From contig CAZRIT010000004.1 in NCBI GenBank assembly GCA_964600225.1, positions 1 through 64,000 of the forward strand: a stretch of 64,000 bases of DNA, written 5' to 3'. Position 1 is the first letter of the stretch. Every line of letters begins with the position of its first letter. This stretch comes from CAZRIT01 sp964600225 (GTDB lineage Bacteria > Bacillota > Clostridia > Christensenellales > CAG-138). The translations under genes and the position numbers were made by a program. The notes under the pieces are model-generated. The model worked only from the letters and a program-made list of their open reading frames with translations. It was not told where the DNA came from and ran no database searches. Of the stretch, positions 60,043 to 64,000 are shown piece after piece.

Positions 60043-60234
60043 ATGGGTAAATTCTGCGAAGTCTGCAACAAAGGTGTCATGTCCGGTAATCTGGTCAGCC
60101 ACTCCAACCGCAAGACGCCGCGCGGCTGGGCGCCGAACATTCAGACGGTGCACGTTGTCGTCAACGGTACCGCCAAGAAGATGAATGTCTGCACCCGTTG
60201 CCTCCGTTCCGGCAAGGTTACCAGAAGCGTCTGA
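60043..60234 (+). CDS. rpmB: 50S ribosomal protein bL28, zinc-binding form
   Basis: A 63-residue bL28: MGKFCEVCNKGVMSGNLVSH with a CEVC pair, and CTRCLRSGKV later, so this is the zinc-containing paralogue. AAGGAGGTG is 9 nt before ATG 60043; GTG 60031 in frame overlaps the site and is not used. It is followed by a terminator. Confidence 0.96.
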   Translation: MGKFCEVCNKGVMSGNLVSHSNRKTPRGWAPNIQTVHVVVNGTAKKMNVCTRCLRSGKVTRSV

Positions 60235-60270
60235 CGCCAAAGCGCGCAAAGCGTTTTCACGACAAATGCA

Positions 60271-60295
60271 AGGAGCCGCAGAGCGGCTCCTTTTG
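60271..60295. terminator. Terminator of rpmB
   Basis: AGGAGCCG (60271-60278) pairs with CGGCTCCT (60284-60291), followed by TTT. It lies between convergent rpmB and the SpoU gene. Confidence 0.8.
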
Positions 60296-60325
60296 CGCAC
60301 CTCGAAATCGGTAAAAACATACAAA

Positions 60326-61075
60326 TCATTCCAGCGACTGCCTGACAACATATAACAATATCCCCGCCGCGACGGATGCGTTGAGCGACTCCGCCTTGCC
60401 ATACATGCTTAGCCGCACCTTTTGGCAAAGCGCGGCCACCGCGTCGCTCACGCCGCTGCCCTCGCTGCCGATGACAAGCGCCGCGCGCCCAATGTGCGCA
60501 GGCAACGCCTCGGCGCCTTTGAGATGCCCGCAGATCGGCGTGAAACCGTCCGAGACGAGCGTTTTTAGCGCGGCAGACAAATCCCCGCGCCAAACGGGCA
60601 GATGGTAGGTGGAGCCCATGGCGGCACGCAGCGCCTTGGGCGCATACGCGTCGGCACAGGCGGGGGAGAGCAGCACGCCGCTTGCGCCGAATGCATCGGC
60701 AGAGCGGATGATCGCGCCGACATTGGCGGGGTCCTGCACGCCGTCGAGCAGCACGGTGAGCGCGCCGTCGAAGCGCGCGGGCAGCGCGCAGTCGGGCGTA
60801 CGCACAACGGCCGCAACGCCCTGGGGCGTGCGGCTGTCGCATACGGATTCCAGTACGCTGCGGGTGACGGCATAGGCGTTGACGCCCGCGGGCACATCAA
60901 ACGGGTGGCCCTGTTCGATCAACAGCGTCTCCACGCCTGCGCCCGAGGTGATGGCGTCCTGCACCAGCTTGTCGCCCTCGATCAGGTGCAGCCCGCTTTC
61001 GTGCCGCGCCTTGGCGGTTTGCAGCGCGCGCGTCGCTTTGACGATGGGGTTGTTGCGGCTTTCGAGCAGAAGCAT
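60326..61075 (-). CDS. SpoU/TrmH-family RNA 2'-O-methyltransferase
   Basis: A 249-residue RNA ribose methyltransferase. The N-terminal substrate-binding domain (LLLESRNNPIVKATRAL, LIEGDKLVQDA) is followed by the SPOUT catalytic domain with VLLDGVQDPANVGAIIRSAD, VIGSEGSGVSD and ESLNASVAAGILLY. The target (23S rRNA, as in RlmB/TsnR, or tRNA) cannot be told from sequence. ATG 61075 lies 2 nt after the ABC ATPase stop, so it is probably cotranscribed with the transporter, although functionally unrelated. Confidence 0.92.
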   Translation of the reverse strand: MLLLESRNNPIVKATRALQTAKARHESGLHLIEGDKLVQDAITSGAGVETLLIEQGHPFDVPAGVNAYAVTRSVLESVCDSRTPQGVAAVVRTPDCALPARFDGALTVLLDGVQDPANVGAIIRSADAFGASGVLLSPACADAYAPKALRAAMGSTYHLPVWRGDLSAALKTLVSDGFTPICGHLKGAEALPAHIGRAALVIGSEGSGVSDAVAALCQKVRLSMYGKAESLNASVAAGILLYVVRQSLE

Positions 61076-61077
61076 GG

Positions 61078-62205
61078 TCAGTCCGTTGCCAGCTCGTCGT
61101 CCTTGAGCACGCGTACGCACGCAAGGTCCAGCAGCACCTTGACGTCGTCGCCCACGGCGAAGCGCTTGGTGATCTGCGGGTTGAATATCTCCACTACCAG
61201 CACGCTGCCCTCGATTTGCACCTCGTATTCGATCTGCGAGCCGAAGTAGGTTGCGCGCGTCACCTTGCCGGGGATGCCCTCTGCGCTCGGCTCGTCCAGC
61301 GAAACGTGCTCGGGACGGAAGGCCAGCGCACAGCGTTCGCCCGCCGATAGCGATACGTTGCCGGGCACGGGCAGATGGAGCCGGATGGCGCCGATGGAGA
61401 CGTCCGCGCCGTCGGAGCCGCCGCCGACATATGTGCCCGAAATGAAGTTGGCCTTGCCGATGAAGTGGGCGATGAATTTGTTAAGCGGATATTCGTAGAT
61501 CTCCTGCGGGGAGCCCATCTGCACCAAATCGCCGTCCTTCATGATGACCACGCGATCAGAGATGGCCATGGCCTCCGCCTGATCGTGGGTGACGTAGAGG
61601 CTGGTGATGCCCAGGCGCTTTTGCAGCGATCTGAGTTCGTCGCGCATCCGTTCGCGCAGCTTGGCGTCGAGGTTGCTCAGTGGTTCGTCGAACAGCAGCA
61701 CCGCAGGCTCAATGACGATGGCGCGCGCAAGCGCCACGCGCTGCTGCTGGCCGCCCGAAAGCTGGCTGGGGAAGCGCGCCTCGAGGCCGTTGAGCTGCAT
61801 CAGCTCCAGCACCGCGTCGGTGCGGCGGATGATGGTGTCCTTGGGCAGGCGCTGCACCTGCAGCCCGTAGGAGACGTTCTCCCAGATGGACATGTGCGGG
61901 AACAGCGCGTAGCTTTGGAACACCATGCCGAGGTTTCTCTTGTTGGGCGGCACGGAGGCCATGTTGTCGTTGCCGATGAGCACCTGACCCGCCGTGGGGT
62001 ATTCAAACCCTGCGATCATGCGCAGCGTAGTGGTCTTGCCGCAGCCCGAGGGGCCGAGCAGCGTAACCAGCTCGCCCTCGGCGATGCTGAGGTTGATTTT
62101 ATTGACCGCGACAAACTCGCCCGCCCCATCGTGGGACCGGAAGGTTTTGGTGACGTCCACGAGTTTGACGCTGCTGCTTTTTTGGTTGAATTGATTGATT
62201 TCCAT
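61078..62205 (-). CDS. ABC transporter ATP-binding protein (Fe3+/phosphonate/polyamine type)
   Basis: A 375-residue ATPase of the FbpC/PotA-like class. Walker A GPSGCGKTT is at 51-59, the Q-loop is in MVFQSYALFPHM, the signature is LSGGQQQRVALARA, Walker B is LLFDEPLSNLDAKLR, and the H-loop is VTHDQAEA. A C-terminal TOBE region (about 285-375) includes FRPEHVSLDE. The partner permease lies just upstream in the operon. Substrate is Fe3+ or a 2-aminoethylphosphonate-like or polyamine compound; the solute-binding protein is outside the window. Confidence 0.94.
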   Translation of the reverse strand: MEINQFNQKSSSVKLVDVTKTFRSHDGAGEFVAVNKINLSIAEGELVTLLGPSGCGKTTTLRMIAGFEYPTAGQVLIGNDNMASVPPNKRNLGMVFQSYALFPHMSIWENVSYGLQVQRLPKDTIIRRTDAVLELMQLNGLEARFPSQLSGGQQQRVALARAIVIEPAVLLFDEPLSNLDAKLRERMRDELRSLQKRLGITSLYVTHDQAEAMAISDRVVIMKDGDLVQMGSPQEIYEYPLNKFIAHFIGKANFISGTYVGGGSDGADVSIGAIRLHLPVPGNVSLSAGERCALAFRPEHVSLDEPSAEGIPGKVTRATYFGSQIEYEVQIEGSVLVVEIFNPQITKRFAVGDDVKVLLDLACVRVLKDDELATD

Positions 62206-62221
62206 AGTTGCCTCCGCCTTG

Positions 62222-64000
62222 TCAATTTGACTTTGCTGCGCTGCGGCGTTTGGGGACGCGCGCGCGCGGCTTGAGAATGATTTTGATTAACAGGTCGATC
62301 ACGCCGATGGCGATGAGGATCACCACAATCATCATGATGACCAGCGCCGCGGCGATGCTGTAACGCGCCGCTTCAAACAGGTTGAACACCTTGCTGGTGA
62401 CCAGGCTCCAGCGTGCGGATATGATGAAGATGATGGCCGACACCGCCGTGATGGCGCGCACATAGGAGTAGACCAGCCCCGAAAAGAAGGCGTTGCTGAG
62501 CATGGGCAGGTCGATTTTTAGGAATGTGCGCGTGCGGCTTGCACCGAGTATGGTGGACGCCTCCTCGATGGCGGGGTCGATCTGCAACAGCGTTGACGTG
62601 CCCGATTCCACCGCCACGGGCATGTTGCGGAACACGAACATGGTAATGAGGATAAACGCCGTGCCCGTCCAGTGCCATGTAAACGTCAGGTGGATGGGCG
62701 TGGCCAGCGTAATGGCGCAGCCGACGGCCGCGCACGCGGCGGGCACACCAAACAGCATCGCCTTGCGTACGGCGGGCTTTTTGAATTTAACGGACAGCGA
62801 CAGGATAAACGCAATGATCAGCCCAAGCAGCGCGCCGATGACGGCCGCCCAAAAGACGGATGTGGACGGGACGGTGAGCTGCATTTTATTGAAGGCCAGC
62901 ACATACCCGATGCCCAGCACCGTGCCGGGGATGGCGAATGCCAGCACCGAAAAGATCTCCATAATCTTTTTGCCCGGGAAGCGCACGCGCACGGTGATGT
63001 AGGCAATGAGCATGCCCAAGAACCCGCCGATGGGCGCGGAGAAGGCGGCAAGCTTGATGGAGTTTTGCAGCGGCCGCCAGCCAAGGTCAACCGCGTCGCG
63101 GAAGTTGAGCAGGGTGAACGTGTAGTCGCGCCCCCAGGCCTTGACGAACGCGCCGACCAGCACCGTGCCGTACAGTATGATGATGAACGAGGAGATTGCC
63201 ATACAGAATATGAACAACGGCCGCGTAATCTTCTTTTCATGGATGTTTTTGCGCGCCTGCGTGGGCTTGCCCGTCACCGTAACGAAGCTTTTTTTGCTGA
63301 CCCAGTATTTGTTGAGCAGGTACGCAACCAGCGTTGGCAGCAGCAGCAGGATTGCCATCATGGAGCCCTTGTTCATATCGAACATGCCTGTGATGATGTT
63401 GTACGCCTTGATGGCAAGCGTGGTAAAATCGCCGCCGATGACCGCCGGGTTGGAAAAATCCTCCAGCGACTGGATGAACACCAGCAGCAGCGCAGAGATG
63501 ATGCCGGGTACCGCAAGCGGCAGCGTCACCGTGCGGAACACATGCAGCCTGGATGCGCCCATGCTGCGCGCGGCGTCCTCCACGGAGGAGTCGATGGCCT
63601 CCAGGATGCCCGACAGCGTCAGGTACGCTACGGGGAAGAATGACAGCGACTGCACAACGATCAGGCTGCCCATGCCGTAGACGATGTTGTTGCTGATGCC
63701 TAAGATTTCCTTGGTGACCAGCCCCTGCTTGCCGAACAGGAATATGATCGACAGCGACAGGATGAACGGCGGGGAGATGATGGGGATGGTCGCCATAAAC
63801 TTGAAAAACTTTTTCCAGCGCACGTCGGTGCGTGTGATGGTGAACGCAAACACAAAGCCGATCAGCGTGGCAATGACGGCCACGATCAGCCCGAGCTTGA
63901 GGCTGTTCCAGAAGGACTCCATATAGGACCGCCCGGTCAGGATGGTCGCCGCGTTTTCCAGCGAGAAGCGGCCGTCGACCGTGAAGCCGATGCGGAACAC
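62222..64000 (-). CDS. Fused ABC permease (FbpB/ThiP-like), 5' end beyond the window
   Basis: 592 visible residues with about 11 membrane helices in two halves, each with the permease EAA-like loop: AARSMGASRLHVFRTVTLP and EEASTILGASRTRTFLKIDLP. Two fused permease domains are typical of Fe3+ (FbpB) and 2-aminoethylphosphonate transporters. The visible N-terminus (FRIGFTVDGRFSLENA) already lies in an outer loop, so the first helix is missing. The C-terminus is strongly basic. It is 16 nt from the ATPase gene. Confidence 0.93.
   Translation of the reverse strand: MFRIGFTVDGRFSLENAATILTGRSYMESFWNSLKLGLIVAVIATLIGFVFAFTITRTDVRWKKFFKFMATIPIISPPFILSLSIIFLFGKQGLVTKEILGISNNIVYGMGSLIVVQSLSFFPVAYLTLSGILEAIDSSVEDAARSMGASRLHVFRTVTLPLAVPGIISALLLVFIQSLEDFSNPAVIGGDFTTLAIKAYNIITGMFDMNKGSMMAILLLLPTLVAYLLNKYWVSKKSFVTVTGKPTQARKNIHEKKITRPLFIFCMAISSFIIILYGTVLVGAFVKAWGRDYTFTLLNFRDAVDLGWRPLQNSIKLAAFSAPIGGFLGMLIAYITVRVRFPGKKIMEIFSVLAFAIPGTVLGIGYVLAFNKMQLTVPSTSVFWAAVIGALLGLIIAFILSLSVKFKKPAVRKAMLFGVPAACAAVGCAITLATPIHLTFTWHWTGTAFILITMFVFRNMPVAVESGTSTLLQIDPAIEEASTILGASRTRTFLKIDLPMLSNAFFSGLVYSYVRAITAVSAIIFIISARWSLVTSKVFNLFEAARYSIAAALVIMMIVVILIAIGVIDLLIKIILKPRARVPKRRSAAKSN

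Overview
The window reads as a chromosomal segment of a GC-rich, endospore-forming Firmicute, most likely class Clostridia. Evidence for this: Firmicutes-type gene order around ylxM-ffh-rpsP-khpA-rimM-trmD-rplS, rimP-nusA-ylxR-ylxQ-infB-rbfA-nrnA-truB-ribF-rpsO-pnp and plsX-acpP-rnc-smc-ftsY; a SAM-I riboswitch in front of metK; RNase J, SepF, DivIVA and folate-dependent TrmFO; and sporulation or germination genes (a ytfI/gerW pair, a SleB-type hydrolase, a YlxY-like NodB protein). No tRNA, rRNA, insertion sequence, prophage or CRISPR array was seen. A 10-base N run inside topA shows that this is a scaffolded draft or metagenome assembly. The exact order or family is not decidable from the window alone.

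Layout. 1-1.8 kb: tail of an unknown gene, then an RraA-like aldolase and an amidohydrolase that look like a small catabolic operon. 1.9-2.7 kb (minus): Mrp/NBP35 Fe-S carrier ATPase, divergent from ylxM. 2.8-8.7 kb: SRP and ribosome-assembly genes (ylxM, ffh, rpsP, khpA, rimM, trmD, rplS, rbgA, rnhB, yraN). 8.8-13.1 kb: an accessory insertion with a 1271-residue double GT-C membrane glycosyltransferase and a GtrA flippase-like protein. 13.1-21.1 kb: comM, dprA, topA, trmFO, hslV, hslU. 21.2-25.4 kb: SleB-like lipoprotein, RNase J, YlbF-like protein, MltG. 25.6-28.6 kb: amino-acid permease, DUF975-like membrane protein (minus), GntR/FCD regulator. 28.7-31.5 kb: ytfI-like, gerW/ytfJ, D,D-carboxypeptidase, pseudouridine synthase. 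31.6-42.5 kb: the rimP-to-pnp translation superoperon. 42.6-47.9 kb: degenerate NodB protein, M16 peptidase, dimeric dUTPase, HlyD-like membrane protein, YggS, SepF, DivIVA. 48-55.4 kb: yceD-rpmF, then plsX-acpP-rnc-smc-ftsY. 55.4-58.7 kb (minus): VanZ-like protein, metK with SAM-I riboswitch, cysteine hydrolase, NUDIX hydrolase. 58.8-60.2 kb: SGNH hydrolase, trmL, rpmB. 60.3-64 kb (minus): SpoU methyltransferase and an iron/phosphonate-type ABC transporter whose permease runs off the window.

Most of the window is housekeeping: making, maturing and quality-controlling ribosomes (rpsP, rplS, rpsO, rpmF, rpmB, rimM, rimP, rbfA, rbgA, infB, nusA), tRNA/rRNA modification (trmD, trmFO, truB, trmL, the SpoU protein, the RluB-type enzyme), membrane targeting (ffh, ftsY) and division/chromosome organisation (sepF, divIVA, smc). 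Genes are packed tightly, with ATGA or 8-20 nt overlaps and frequent TTG starts.

The most unusual signals are: (i) several genes (rbgA, plsX, mltG, SGNH hydrolase) whose ATG lies only 6-7 nt behind a good -10 box, suggesting leaderless mRNAs; (ii) the double GT-C glycosyltransferase plus GtrA inserted between yraN and comM; (iii) a terminator-like hairpin in the rimP leader; (iv) a HlyD-like adaptor with no transporter in the sepF/divIVA cluster; (v) a NodB-fold protein lacking its metal ligands; and (vi) a wrongly sized assembly gap in topA. Nothing here is clearly an entirely new defence or mobile system.
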